From positions 655,760 through 719,759 of the forward strand of contig QNQO01000516.1 of the NCBI GenBank assembly GCA_003290165.1: DNA of 64,000 bases, in the 5' to 3' direction. The position numbers and the translations under genes were made by a program. The notes beneath the pieces were generated by a model, which was given only the letters and a program-made list of their open reading frames with translations, was not told the origin of the DNA and searched no databases. Below, piece by piece: positions 21,800 through 33,391 of this stretch. Positions within the stretch are counted from its first letter, which is position 1, and each line of letters starts with the position of its first letter. The DNA comes from Berberis thunbergii. Lineage: Eukaryota; Streptophyta; Magnoliopsida; Ranunculales; Berberidaceae.

Positions 21800-21927
21800 C
21801 CACTTGTACTTCTCTCAAGCATTATGCAGCCATCCTCTCCAAGGGTGACAATAACAAATTTGATATTGGGCAGTTTTAGAGCCATGGACACAAGTGCACT
21901 TGGAATTGATGGGGCTCCTGTCCAATC
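21800..21927 (-). pseudogene. Captured pfkB-type carbohydrate kinase exon
   Basis: After a GGGCAG acceptor the minus strand encodes DWTGAPSIPSALVSMAL, KLPNIKFVIVTLGED and GCIMLERS. This is the ribokinase-like (pfkB) block ahead of the catalytic GAGD loop; the KF-IVTLGEDG strand is characteristic. The catalytic GAGD motif itself is not present. A single exon of about 42 codons. Confidence 0.7.
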
Positions 21928-22077
21928 CTGCCCATTAGAGAAGAGTATTTGTTAGACACAGAATTTGCAATGCAAATTAATAAATGCTACAACATTTATA
22001 TGTAAAAACCAATGGTGAAAGATAAGGTAAGCAGAAGCAGGGAGTGCAAAGGGAAGTCAGCTTATAAGATGCATACT

Positions 22078-22801
22078 GCAGCTTTGGTCCATACTCCTCT
22101 TTCATGCGCCTCTTATCCAGTTGTGCCTCTGCCCACATTTGTTTCTTCAGAGCATTTGCAGCTTCCAACCGTTCCTGCATGTCTCTCCAGATCAGTTGCA
22201 AAATATTAAGATGATGCATAAAAAACTAGATTATAATTACCACTGTTTACACTCTACAAGATGATGCCCAGGCAGGTATCAAGAAAGAAAACACTAGAAT
22301 GTGTTTGTTTGAACTGTACTGTTTGGTTCATTTTATATGACATGAAAATATTCCCCTATATTTTCAATACCAAAGTGGTAAAATCAATTTCCCAACTCCA
22401 CCCCTCACCCAAAAATACCTTCTCATGAAACCAACCAGGCAAAACCCCAAAAACAGGTCACATAAAACACGCTTGTCCCTTGAGTGTGACCCTAGTGTTT
22501 CTTGCTTTATTTGCCTACCCACTTCTAATAACAACAAACTAAATCCTAAATGTCATGTTATTGGTTAACCTCCATGAGATTAAAAACATTATAATGGAAT
22601 AATTTTCGCAACATTATGGAACTCCTCAATAAACATAAATATTACCTCAAGAATAACACGGATAGAGTTTCCTTCAATGGCCACACCAATCAAGGCAACA
22701 AGGGCATTGAGACGCTCCTCAACAGTGAGACCACAATATTCTCCTTCAGTTAGGCCTTGAAGCCATGGTTCACCAGAATGGCTTTCATCAATCTCTGTGT
22801 C
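22078..22801 (-). pseudogene. Captured RINGLET (DDT/WHIM homeodomain) exons
   Basis: Two minus-strand exons. 22801-22646 encodes GEPWLQGLTEGEYCG, LTVEERLNALVALIG and VAIEGNSIRVILE, and ends at a GTAAT donor. 22174 to about 22078 encodes ERLEAANALKKQMWAEA and QLDKRRMKEEY. The pair joins exactly as ...SIRVILE|ERLEAANALKKQ..., the WHIM-motif region of plant RLT1/RLT2, ISWI-associated chromatin remodelling proteins. The homeodomain and the rest are missing. Confidence 0.8.
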
Positions 22802-25100
22802 CTGTTCAACACTAATGTGTAGCTTGTGGCAGTGAATTCCCAGGTGAAGAAAGTCACAAGAAAATGAAAGACAAACATTATTTACTAATATGAGAACAAA
22901 AATTTAACAATATGAGAACTTAAGGTTTAGCAACGAAAATAGAAACTGTCATATCACAAAAAGAGAACCTAGCTTATATATTTACTAATAGCAATGGCAA
23001 GACCCAATTTCACTGTAAAACAAACATGGTCCAATGTTGTAATACCCCTTGTTTACTACCTCCCAAATAGTTCACATAGGAGCTCAAAATGACTTGAAGT
23101 AACCCTAAACGTTCTAGACGTTTATTATTTATTGTTGACTTCAATGTCGAATTTTATGGCTTTAGAAATCCCATTATTATTGGCTATTGTTTGGTGGGTT
23201 GTATAATCTAAGGAGATCACCCTCAAAACCAAATTCAAGGCATTTCTAGAGATAGGGTAATCCTTGGGAGGGGGTGTGTGTGTGTGCTTCCATCCACGGG
23301 TGCTGCTTTGCAATCGCTCCCTCACCACCACAAAGACCACATCTCTATCAAGAAATCTTCTGCCATTCTAGCCCAGAGAATGCAACAACTGATTAAGAAT
23401 TTAGAAAGAGAAACTGAAAAATACCTCTAACTCAAGGAAGCCATTAGGCATAAAAATAAGGCTTGAGAATTAGATTGTAGTTGGTTGATAAATTAATAAA
23501 ATTTGAGTTATTTTAATTAATCTCTTGTTTATCTCTTACTAGGGGTTTATGAGTTTATCATAGTTTAGTGTAGTGTAGTGTAGACTAGCTTTAAATTAGC
23601 TTAGAATCTATCAATATTCTTATTTTGTATTTAAAATCATGCTAGTTATACTAACATGGTCTGATTTTCCTATTTAGAATCTTCATATGAAAAGGAATTT
23701 ATTTTTATAGATTTTTAGGACATGTCAACATTTTTTTTTTTTTTTTTTTATGAAATAACACACATGCTTACCTTCTTGTTTCAGATGGTAAATGGGAGCC
23801 CTCATTTCAACCTCGCCTAAATGCCGCTTGACTACCTGACAAATTACCTACCTCCACTATTTTCAATTTGAATTTATCAAAAACCAACCAAAAAATGCAA
23901 TAAACTGTGTTTAATTTTACATTCATTTACATAAAAGAACATGCCCAAATAACCTACAAGATTAAATTGTCAAAACCCTCAATAACTTTCATATTCATCA
24001 ACAATAAAGATATTGTTTCATCAGTTTATTAACAAATCGTAAAACAGTTTTTGAAGATATTATAGCTATTTCTAGGTAGATGGTTCATAGCCCAAACACA
24101 AGTTAATATTGAAAAAAGTCCCTCATAATATAAGCTACGAAATCTAAGATTATATTCAAATCATGATGACAAAAAAAACATACTACGCCAAATTTTCCAA
24201 TAAACCAAACTGTGGAAACTAAATGATGATACCTTTCACAAAAATTGACGAGCAGAATTGCAGAACCAATTTTATATAACTATACTATAGACACCAAGAT
24301 CTAAACAAGAAATGGTGTTACCAGAATGCCACCAAATTAGAGCTTCTGATCACTCCATTTTTTTTCTTCCCAAGAAGGCAATCTGATTATTATTGAAACT
24401 AAAGAGCCTGTTTCAAACTTCTGCAGATGTTCTCACTGTAAATGATACCAACCGTGGGGTTACACGCCACACAAGCTATAGAATTTCATTTAATTCCGGG
24501 ACAAGGTTTGTTACCTTTAAACTTTGAGATTTTTGGATTATTAAGGCCAATAAGAGATTTTGGTATAGCAGTATTGCACTAGTGGCAGTCGGTTGGCCAG
24601 GTATATGAAAATCAAAAGATAGACGCAAAGATGTTGTTTCCAGAAATCTTAAGGACAGCTTTTAACCACTGGAGATTGGAAGTGCTACTGCCCTCATAGG
24701 CTTTGTTTAACATAATCAGCTTGGGAAATGGTCGCTTTCCCATCTTGAAAATCCAGTTGAGCAAATCAAGTGAACTATAGCCATTTTTTTCATAGATTAC
24801 ACTAAATTTGCTGAAACATATGTGATTTTACCCATTTTTTTCTTCCTAGTCATTGGAGCAGAAATGTAATACATCAAAGTGAACCATAAAACGTTACAAA
24901 ACTTATAAGTAATTAAATCCATAAGTAAACCATAAAGTAATTAAATCGGAGATTGCAAAACAAATCACAAATATAAAATAATACAATTTAAATACCTAAC
25001 CAGCATACTAAATGCATGATTGCCTGTAACGACAGTAGTTACCTAATGTATTTAATCCACGATAACCACAAGTTACAGAACTCAGAAGTAAAAGTAGAAA
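22802..25100. other. Non-coding DNA in CACTA-2
   Basis: No convincing exon. A long T-run occurs near 23731-23750 and a short (GT)n near 23275-23285. It may be captured introns or ordinary intergenic sequence. Confidence 0.4.
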
Positions 25101-25111
25101 CAAAAACTTAC

Positions 25112-25654
25112 TGGTTTATCATGGATTCCGAGCTGTGACCATGTTATCATCTCAAGCAACTCCTCCATGGTCCCGTACCCCCCTTTATTCACAATAAGCT
25201 TTCCATTACTAGATATTCACTCTGCTGCTTCTTATCCAAGATGAAATAAGTAGGTTATTCTCATTGAAACATACCTGGAAGTGCGATGAAAGCATCAGCG
25301 TGGCGAGCCATTGCAGCCTTGCGCTCGTGCATGTCAGATGCTATTATTACTTCACCCACTGCATGGCCTGATATCTGAACACAAAAGCTTAATACAATGA
25401 AACCTTAAAGCATATCGAAAATTGAACTAGCACCTCAACAGATATCATACCTCAAGTGGAACAAGAGCTTTTGGGATGACCCTGGCAAAAACATAAACGA
25501 AATAAGAACTCATTTTACCAATCTGGAGAAGTCGAAAGTTTGTTTCATAAACCTACCCAAGAACATGACACCCTCCATCATAAACAGTCTTCGAAACCAA
25601 GCCCATAAGTCCAACACTCCCTCCACCATAAATCAAATCCATCTTCCTCTCCAC
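25112..25654 (-). pseudogene. Captured LOG exons, 5' part (cytokinin-activating phosphoribohydrolase)
   Basis: Minus-strand exons 25654-25557 ([30 protein letters not shown]), 25481-25451 (VIPKALVPLE), 25374-25275 ([30 protein letters not shown]) and about 25183-25112 ([22 protein letters not shown]). They carry the LOG family's YGGG and (PG)GYGTxEE motifs that form the nucleotide site. LOG releases active cytokinin from riboside 5'-monophosphates in the cytosol. Splice sites are intact and exon order is correct. The first exon and the C-terminal exon are absent here; a C-terminal exon lies upstream in the separate piece at 26954-27257. Confidence 0.85.
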
Positions 25655-26953
25655 CTGTGTACCATCATATTTAAAAACTACTATTCAAAAACATGTCCAT
25701 TATTGTCGTTCTGTTATTTGACAAACAATAAACAAACAAACACCCACCAATCAGATAGGAGTTGGAAGGACATCTTATTTGAGTTGGAAAATACATGTTA
25801 GGAGTTGAATTTTGTTGATTAGGCTTAAACAAACGGCGATAACCTTCTCTGTTTTCTCAATTTGTTTCCTTGTCCAATTTTTTTTTCCATGAGAAGACCT
25901 TTAACTTGCTTTGTTTAATTAGGGTGGTCTCTTTGTCACCAAGATCATCCCAACCAAATCAAATCCTTGAAAACTTAAAGAACTCCATTTTTAAAAGGAT
26001 GTCTTCATGGTCAAATGTGAATTGTTTCATTTTATAAAGGGCTCGGAATTGTGGCAATAATTTTGGTTCACCTATATAGAAAGTGTATGAATGATTGATA
26101 CTTGGTAGATGATCCCCTCACCATTAGGATCTTCGTTGCCCATAACCAAAAAAAGTCATTTAGGATTAGTCAACTTACAAAATTCAAATTTACTTGATTA
26201 TTCATTTATTAATGGACTTGAAAAATGCAATGAAAATTTAAACATCATTATAAAGGCTCATACATTTTATTGAACACTCCCACAACTACAATCAACATTT
26301 ACAATGATCCCAAGCATAAAATCTAAGTTTCTGGGTAGATAAATTGCTGAAGACGCTTAGATAAGGCATGCTTTTAGAAGTAAAAATGAGATGCGACTGC
26401 CTGAACCATTAAACTTCAAAATGCAGCTGCATAATATTTCTCTTGATCAGACCAGACACATGATTATACATGTATTAGATGATAAAATACTAAAAACAAC
26501 TCGAATCATTCAGTTAAGACAACAAGGCTTTACCAAGGTAATCTTCAACTCATTAATCAAAAGGATGGTCACCGAGAAATAAATACAATGACAGGACTAT
26601 TTCATAAAATTAACGAAATTAATCAACTAAAAATAAATGAAAAATGAGATGCCTTACTAAGTCTGGACCAGGAGAGGTTAGGACAGCAACAGTTGACCCT
26701 AGAAAATCGAGATTCGACCCACATGCACCATTTGCCAAAGAACACTTAGTATACGCTGTTGTTGTGTTATACACTTATAGAAAATATGACTCGCGGGAAG
26801 TAATCATCAGTTTTGATTGGCCATGATTCTTTTGTTGCATGTACAGGCACGTATGCCTACAATCAAAGCAAAAACAAAACAATATCATTGAACCCAAATA
26901 AAAACAAACACTAAAAAACCAACAAAACAACAATGGTAATCATTAATTCACAC

Positions 26954-27257
26954 CTCAAGCTTCTCAACAAGTTCTTTTGCATTTGGTGCAGAGGCAATTA
27001 TTTGGCGCTGTGAAGGCTTGATAAACCCATCATCCACTGCTTTGTCTATGAAGGTCAGTAGATAGTTGTAATATCCATCCACATTCAACAAACCCACCTG
27101 CACAGATTTCCTCACTTTGTCAAGCAAATGAAGGTAACAAAAACCAAGACTCCATGGTTGGTTTTTTGATTTGGTTTTGGTTGCTTACAGGTTTGTCATG
27201 GATGCCAAGTTGATCCTAAGTGATGACCTCCAAGAGCTCCTCCAATGTGCCATAAGC
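26954..27257 (-). pseudogene. Second captured LOG piece, 3' part with stop
   Basis: The minus strand at about 27257-27190 reads AYGTLEELLEVIT, a stop, then DQLGIHDKP. The stop replaces the Trp codon found in the other copy. Exon 27097-26954 encodes [29 protein letters not shown] and [14 protein letters not shown], the C-terminal LOG exon. This piece repeats the GYGT exon also present at 25112-25183 with many differences, so it is a separate LOG paralogue or allele, placed upstream of the 5' part. Confidence 0.8.
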
Positions 27258-28375
27258 AGTTCTATCAGACAAAACATGTTAAGTTTTAATTAGAAGAAGA
27301 TGAAGAAGTATAACTGTATAATTAGAAGAAGCAATTAAAACAAAAAAAACAAACAAGAAAAAATGACCAATACAGAACAGACTGAAGTGTTGGAGTTTAA
27401 TTTGTTTATTTGGAGAAGGAGGAGGAACAGACTGAAGTGTTTTGGGAGGAGAAAGTTTACAAAAATAGAAACAGAACAGAGCTTATAGAACTTACAGCAC
27501 AGAAACAGAACAAAGCTTGGAGTTGGATCTTCGATGGTCGTCTTCTCCTCTCAAACAAATTTAGTCGTCGTCTTCTTCGATGGGCCCATTACCTTCTTCA
27601 ATTCGAGCTTCTCTTCTTCTCTTCTTCTTCAGTTCATCCTCTTCTCTGTCTGCAAATGAAATATGTGAAAATTCAGAAATATGTGAGTAAAAAGAGGATA
27701 AAAGAAGAAAGCTAAAGGTGAATTGGGTACAGAGGAATTTGGTTCTCCCTCTCTTCATTTCATGAACTAAAAAAAAGCAAAGCACATAGAAGGACAGAAG
27801 TAGAAGAAAAGCTATTATAAACACACAAAAAAACCCTTAGATATCGATCGAATCTTATGGAATTTCTAAAAAAAAACCATTAGTGGTCGAATCTCCTACA
27901 ACTCCTAACAAAACAATCTCACTCTGGATTTCCATTTATTTCTCACAAATTTTTTTTTCCTTTCGGGGGTTCGTTCTCTCTCTCACTTGGATCTTCATGA
28001 ATCTTTGCAAAAATCCTTCAAAACCCATATCGATTTCACCAAAATAGACAACCCCAAATCAACAAAAAACAGAATCAAAATCAAAACCCATATCGATTTT
28101 AAAATACCAATTTTATCTCAAGAAACCCAAATTGAACCAAAATGCATGAAACCCTAAAGAAACAAGAACTTTAGGGTTTGAAACAAAGGATTTTTGCTTT
28201 TGGGAGATCTGTGGGGAGATGGAACAAACTTTAGGGTTTGAAACGATTGAAAAGTGCAGAGTTGGGGGGAGATGAGCGGGAACGCAAGGCGGGAAGGAAT
28301 TTTGTTTCCCAAAATTTCGCCCGCGAGAAATCGACTTGCTTCTCCACACATCCACGTGCAAAACACGTGCAAGTT
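27258..28375 (-). promoter_or_regulatory. Leader-like DNA and conserved right-end module of CACTA-2
   Basis: A purine/pyrimidine-biased stretch (GAAGAAG/CTTCTTC) without a recognised exon. At 28255-28375 come GAGATGAGCGGGAACGC, GCGGGAAGGAA, AAAATTTCGC, GAGAAATCGAC and CTCCACAC..CACGTGCAA. The same ordered blocks occur at 9885-9990 in CACTA-1. A promoter role is inferred from position upstream of all minus-strand fragments. Confidence 0.4.
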
Positions 28376-28560
28376 AGCAACGGTTTTTAGCCGTTGGTCA
28401 CTATAGCCACGGTTTTTAGCCGTGGCAAACACACCAACGGTTTAAAACCGTGGCCAAGCCTGTTTTTAGGCACGGTTTTAAGCCGTTGGCCCTTATAGCC
28501 ACGGTTTTTGGCCGTGGCAAACACACCAACGGCTTAGAACCGTGGCCACCCCTGTGTAGC
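28375..28560. repeat. Right subterminal repeat array of CACTA-2
   Basis: Repeats of GCCACGGTTTTTAGCCGTGG and ACACACCAACGGTTTAAAAC, near-identical to 9995-10175. Confidence 0.85.
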
Positions 28561-28583
28561 TAATCAGGCCTTTTGGTGTAGTG

Positions 28584-29129
28584 GACGACTATGTAACTAT
28601 TTCATTGATATGGAAACGCTTACTTGAAGATTACAACGTTGTCAAGCAACGATCCTTGAGATTACCTAATCTCAAGCAAACAATATCACCAAAAGTTTGA
28701 CGAAACTTGCAAACAAAGAACACCCGAAATCACCCGATTCCAATCCTTCTATTTGGCTACTGTTTCATGTTGCACACACACTGAATCACGCTGAACTCAC
28801 AGCCTGTTTCATGCCCTTATCGCAGTCCGTTTCACACCGAGTTTGCAGCCTCTTTCACGCTGTGTATGCTGCCTTGTTTCAACTATGTGCATGTTACTAC
28901 TACTGCTGCGTTGTGTGCGTGTTGCTACTGTTGTTGCATTGTGAGGCTCATGTTGTATTCTCTTCACACACGTTGATTTGCTTCCTCTAATATAATGTTG
29001 TTATATGATGTTTATAAAGAGAGAAAGATGACTTTGAGTCCCATTTAAATTGTGTCATACAATTACATACAAGGACTATGAGTCTTTAATTATAAAGGAC
29101 TTTGAATCCTTCTCTATTTCTGTCTCACA
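28584..29129 (-). repeat. 3' LTR of copia-B, truncated
   Basis: Aligns base for base, with scattered changes, to 34169-34670 (shared ATGGAAACRCTTACTTGAAG and ATCCTTGAGATTACC). The outer ~150 bp present in the other LTR is missing, and the CACTA-2 right end begins exactly at the break. Confidence 0.85.
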
Positions 29130-29349
29130 ATCTCCACCTTGGTGAAAAATTTTAGGCCACCACACAAACATCATAAACAATTACATAAGCATCTCCATCT
29201 GAGCATGAAAAACCGCCAAGACCTACTTCTCGGTCACGAGAATCGTTGTCATGCCCCTAAGGGCCTTGCCCCCTTGGGGCGTCAACACTGAGAGAGCCTG
29301 ATCAAGTTGAGACAATGCTCAAATTTGATCCCTGGAACAACTTTTGTCA

Positions 29350-30548
29350 ACATATCAGCTGGATTGTCTTGAGTATTCTCCTTTTCTAATAAAGCATCGT
29401 CACATGTTTCGTCCGGGCATGATGAACCTGGTTCTTCGCCAAATGGATAACACTCTGACTGTCACATCATCCTGAGTAACACCCAAATCACTAACCAAGC
29501 CTTGAAGCCAAATGGCTTCCTTCACCGCCTCTGATAAAGCCATGTACTCTGCTTAGACAAAGCAACTATAGATTGTAACTGAGACTTCCAACTCACCAGA
29601 CCCATCGCCAATGTAAAACAATAACTTGTAGTCGATCGGCGCCTATCAAGATCACTAGCATAATCGGAATCTACATAACCTCAGATCATATTTAAAACAT
29701 CTCCTATCTCATATAATAAACCAACATCCAACGTACCCGAAGATATCTCAATATCCACTTCACTGCCTGCCAATGTTGTTTTCTCGGGTTTGACATAAAC
29801 CTACTAACCAGACTGACTGCATGATGGATATCCGGACGTGTGCAGATCATGGCATACATAAGACTACCAACTGCACTAGCATAGGAACTTGTGACATGTA
29901 TTCCCTTTCATCCTCTATGCTAGGAGACAATTTACCCGAGAGCTTAAAGTGAGTGGCCAAAGAAGTACTTACCGGCTTAGACGTATCCATGTCAAAATGG
30001 TGAATAACCTTCTCAAAGTATTGTCTCTGTGACAATGTCAATCTGTCTTTCTTCCTATCTCTCACTATCGCCATCCCAAGTATCTTCTTCGTCGAACTAA
30101 GATCTTTCATCTCAAAATCCATGCTAAGTTTCAACTTCAATTTATCAATTTCTTTCATGCCCTTTGCAGCAATGAACATGTCATCAACATAAAGTAAGAG
30201 AAACATGAAAGACCCATCCTTGAGCTTCTGTGTGAATACACGAGGATCATACTGACTCCTCGCATATCCCTTTTCAATCATAAAAGTATCAAACCTCTTG
30301 TACCACAGCCTCGAAGATTGTTTCAATCCATACAGTGACTTCTTCAGATTGCATACATTTTCTTCCTTACCAGCAATAGCATATCCATCAGGCTGAGACA
30401 TGCATATGTCCTCCTCCAAATCTTCATGCAAGAAAGCAGTTTTGACATCAAGTTGCTCGAGTTCTAAGTCAAATTGCGATGTTAAAGCCAAAAGGACTCG
30501 GATAGAAGTGTGTTTTACCATTGGAGAGAATACTTCATTGTAGTACAC
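29350..30548 (-). pseudogene. Copia-B reverse transcriptase/RNase H
   Basis: The frame from 30548 reads YNEVFSPMVKHTSIRVLL, QLDVKTAFLHEDLEE, SLYGLKQSSRLWY and LLYVDDMFIAAKG. These are the copia RT palm with an intact YVDD site. The frame breaks near 29850. Downstream RNase H pieces (ASAVGSLMYAMICT, RPDIHHAVSLVSRFM) follow in other frames with stops. It would copy element RNA into DNA. The catalytic motif survives, but the polyprotein is not continuous. Confidence 0.85.
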
Positions 30549-30993
30549 ACCTTCTTGCTATGCATATCCTTTAGCCACAAATCTTGCCTTGTATCGTATA
30601 CCTGTACAAGTACCCTGGAATCTGGAATCCCGTCTTTCACTATGAAAACCCACTTACACCCAATTGGTCTTTTCCCTTTAGGGAGTGTCACAAGCTCCCA
30701 TGCATGATTCTTCTAAAAAGATAATATCTCCTCATCCAAAGCTTCCTTCCACTCCTTTTTCTAAACACTTCGTAAAGCCTGCGTATATGTAGTAGGAACA
30801 TCATCATACCCATCTAGAACTGAGAATGCACAAGTTGCGCCATCCTCATAGCCAAATCTAAGTGGTGCACGTCTGACTCTAGGTTCTCTGCCTGATGCTA
30901 AAGATGGTGTTTGTAACTGTTGAACCTATTGTTGTATATGATCCATGTCCCCATCAGTAAAAGCCTCATCTTCTGCCACTGTCTCATCAGACA

Positions 30994-32377
30994 TCATATT
31001 TGTATCGCCCCTTCCCGCAGTAGAAGGAACATCATGCTCTGTATGAGATCTAGGAGCTCCAAGCTCAACCTATAGAGAATCTCCAGCATCCTCATCATCT
31101 TCGTAGCTATCACCCTCCAAATAGGGTAACCATCTTTGCATCTCTCACACTTTGCATGTAACAAAGCCTCCTCACGGAACTTCACATCTCGACTGATCAT
31201 AAACTTCTGCAACCATAATCTATACCCTTTCAGATTATCTGGATAACCGAGAAAAATAGTTTTCCTGACCCTTACTCCAATTTTATCTTTCCAAACATGA
31301 AAATATGTTGGACAACCAAATACTTTCAAGTTAGAATTATTTGAAGAAATACCAGACCGTACCTCCATAGGAATCTGAGACTCAATAGCTGATGAAGAAG
31401 AGCGGTTAATGAGATAGAATGACGTGTTTAATGCTTCAGCCCACCATATATTCAGCCCAAACCTACATTGCACAACATGCACCATGCTCTCTCCAACAGA
31501 GTACGGTTTATCTGCTCTATAACTCGTTCTGTTGTGGTGTCAACTTCACTGTGAACTGTCTTCTAATGCCATGTTCCAAGTAAAACTGCTTCAAGGGATC
31601 ATCGGTATACTTACCGTCATTGTCAGATCTCACTGTTTTGATCACCCTTCCAGTTTTTTTCTCAATCATAGCTTTCCACTTCTTGAAGATATCAGTGACT
31701 TCATTTTTATGTTTCATGGTATACACCCATACTCTCCAGCTGAAGTCATAGATAAAAGACACAAAATACCTGGAACCCTCCTTGGATGCGACTCTAGAGG
31801 GTCCCCAAACATCAGTGTGGATGTAATACATAATCCTCACGGTGCTATGAGTAGCATCACTATAACTGACTCTCCACTGCTTCCCATAGATGTAATGTTC
31901 ACAAAAATCTAGTTTTGCCATTTTATCACTGCGAAGCAAGCCCTGTTTGCTTAAAGTTCTTAGTTCATTATCACCTACATGCCCTAATCGCATGCGCCAT
32001 AACTGGGTGGGCATCAAGCTTTTCTCATCAACAATTGTAGAAACCATAGCCCCACCTTCAACTATACTACCTTGAAGGAAGTACAAATGGGCATGCCTAA
32101 CTGCTGACATAAGCAACCTGTCACCAAAATAAACAGTGCAATACCCATTCTCACCAATATATTTGTAGCCCTGAGCTTCAAGCACCCCAAGAGAAATCAA
32201 CCCCTTCGAAAGACCTGAAACTTGACGTACATCGGTAAGCTGTCTACATGACCCATCTGCCAACTGAAATTTGACTGTACCAACACCCATTGTCTTGCAA
32301 CCCCGAGAACCACCCATTTTAACTGAACTGCCCTTAACCTCGCGATAAGTGTTGAACCATTGCCTTACGAGACACAT
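30994..32377 (-). pseudogene. Copia-B integrase region
   Basis: The minus frame 32377-31517 contains a GAG-pre-integrase block (LWRMRLGHVGDNELRTLSK), the HHCC remnant (CEHYIYGKQ), the first catalytic Asp (HTDVWGP), the second in TVRSDNDGKYTD (usually TDNGGEY) and TPQQN before the catalytic Glu. The frame then shifts; 31485-30994 continues with INRSSSSAIES and LKVFGCPTYFHVW. The protease site just upstream (NSWMLDK, stop) has lost the DSGA motif. Confidence 0.8.
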
Positions 32378-32389
32378 AAGATACGAAAC

Positions 32390-33340
32390 TCATTTATCCA
32401 ACATCCAACTGTTATACAAATGGTCATAAGATTTTGCCATCAGTGCATGTGCTAAGTCACCCCCGATTAGAATATCCTCTACAACATCCGGTATCTCAAA
32501 AACATTCACTACGCCCTTACTCTCATTCTCATGCTTATTGTGATTATTCTTCAAGTTTGGACAATTCCTTATGTAATTACCTTTGCACTTATATTTGTGA
32601 CATTCAACCTTAGACATATATCTACTTTTTGATTTAGACTCATTCCTTCTGTTGTTGTTCATTTTGTAATTTCTCCCCCTTGTCACCGAAAGACCATGTG
32701 CTTGAACCTCTTCATTTGAATCACTCTTTCTAGAAGCCTTTGCAAGTACAGCTTAAACAATATCACTATACACAAATTTCTCTTTTTTCAATGTCATCAT
32801 CTGATAAACAAATGGTTGCCATTCCTGTAACAAAGAATTTAACAAGAATAATGTTTTCTGACTATCTTCAAATCTAGCTCCCAAGCTAACACAATCTGAG
32901 TATAAACATTCAAATTCATTTATGTGATCAGTCATGAGTTTACCTGGCTACAATCTGAAAGTGAAGAGCTTTTTCTCTAGGTACATCACACTTATCTGAT
33001 CATTCTGAAGATATATAGCCTGAAGCTTGTCCAAAATACCTTGAGCCGTTATCTCATCAGCAAAATTGTAAGCCACATTGCGAGAAATATACAAACGAAT
33101 CGTACTACATGCTTTCTGATCCATTTTACTCCACTTCTTGATAACCTCAACCATTGCCTTATCTGATGATGGTTTCCTTTTATCATCTAGTGCATCAATC
33201 TGATCCAAACTAACCAGCATATCTTTACAATTCATCTGCCAAGCTTTAAAATTGTTCCTACCATTGAATTGAACAATATCGAACCATGGACTTTCACATG
33301 GCCATCATCATGCGATAAAGAAGACCTTTTAGCCATTTTA
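32390..33340 (-). pseudogene. Copia-B gag
   Basis: An initiator ATG at about 33336 opens a short frame. After a shift, 33235-32948 reads MNCKDMLVSLDQIDAL, 32935-32753 reads MTDHINEFECLYSDC, and 32686-32390 holds a CCHC-like knuckle C.KYKCKGNYIRNC with N where H is expected. This is the layout of a copia gag (UBN2-type core plus zinc knuckle), fragmented by frameshifts. Confidence 0.75.
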
Positions 33341-33377
33341 TTTGACACCTTCAAAGCACAAACACCAACCAACTGAC

Positions 33378-33389
33378 ACTTTGATACCA
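33378..33389 (-). other. Primer-binding site of copia-B
   Basis: The minus strand reads TGGTATCAAAGT, close to the initiator tRNA-Met complement, two bases inside the 5' LTR end at 33392. Confidence 0.75.
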
Positions 33390-33391
33390 CT

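Larger units (their letters stand above)
17132..28583. mobile_element. CACTA-2, CACTA-bounded segment with captured gene fragments
   Basis: Left end CACTACACCAAAAATCC and right end TTTTGGTGTAGTG, both with subterminal arrays nearly identical to those of CACTA-1. The flanking trinucleotides differ (TTC at 17129-17131, GAC at 28584-28586), so a simple single insertion is not supported. The right end abuts a copia LTR missing its outer part. No transposase was seen. Fragments inside are all on the minus strand: two LOG pieces, a RINGLET-type protein, a pfkB kinase, small unknown exons and a golgin. The ends may belong to two copies of the family joined by recombination or deletion. Confidence 0.7.

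Noticed and set aside
25112..25654. A functional LOG gene
   Set aside because: The first and last exons are missing and the fragment lies inside a CACTA-bounded segment with exons of unrelated genes on either side.
28154..28432. 92-codon ORF as a small gene
   Set aside because: It runs through CACTA subterminal repeats and the conserved right-end module; similar ORFs appear in other arrays because the repeat lacks stops.
31532..31912. 126-codon plus-strand ORF
   Set aside because: It is antisense to the copia-B integrase, which is clearly coding on the minus strand.
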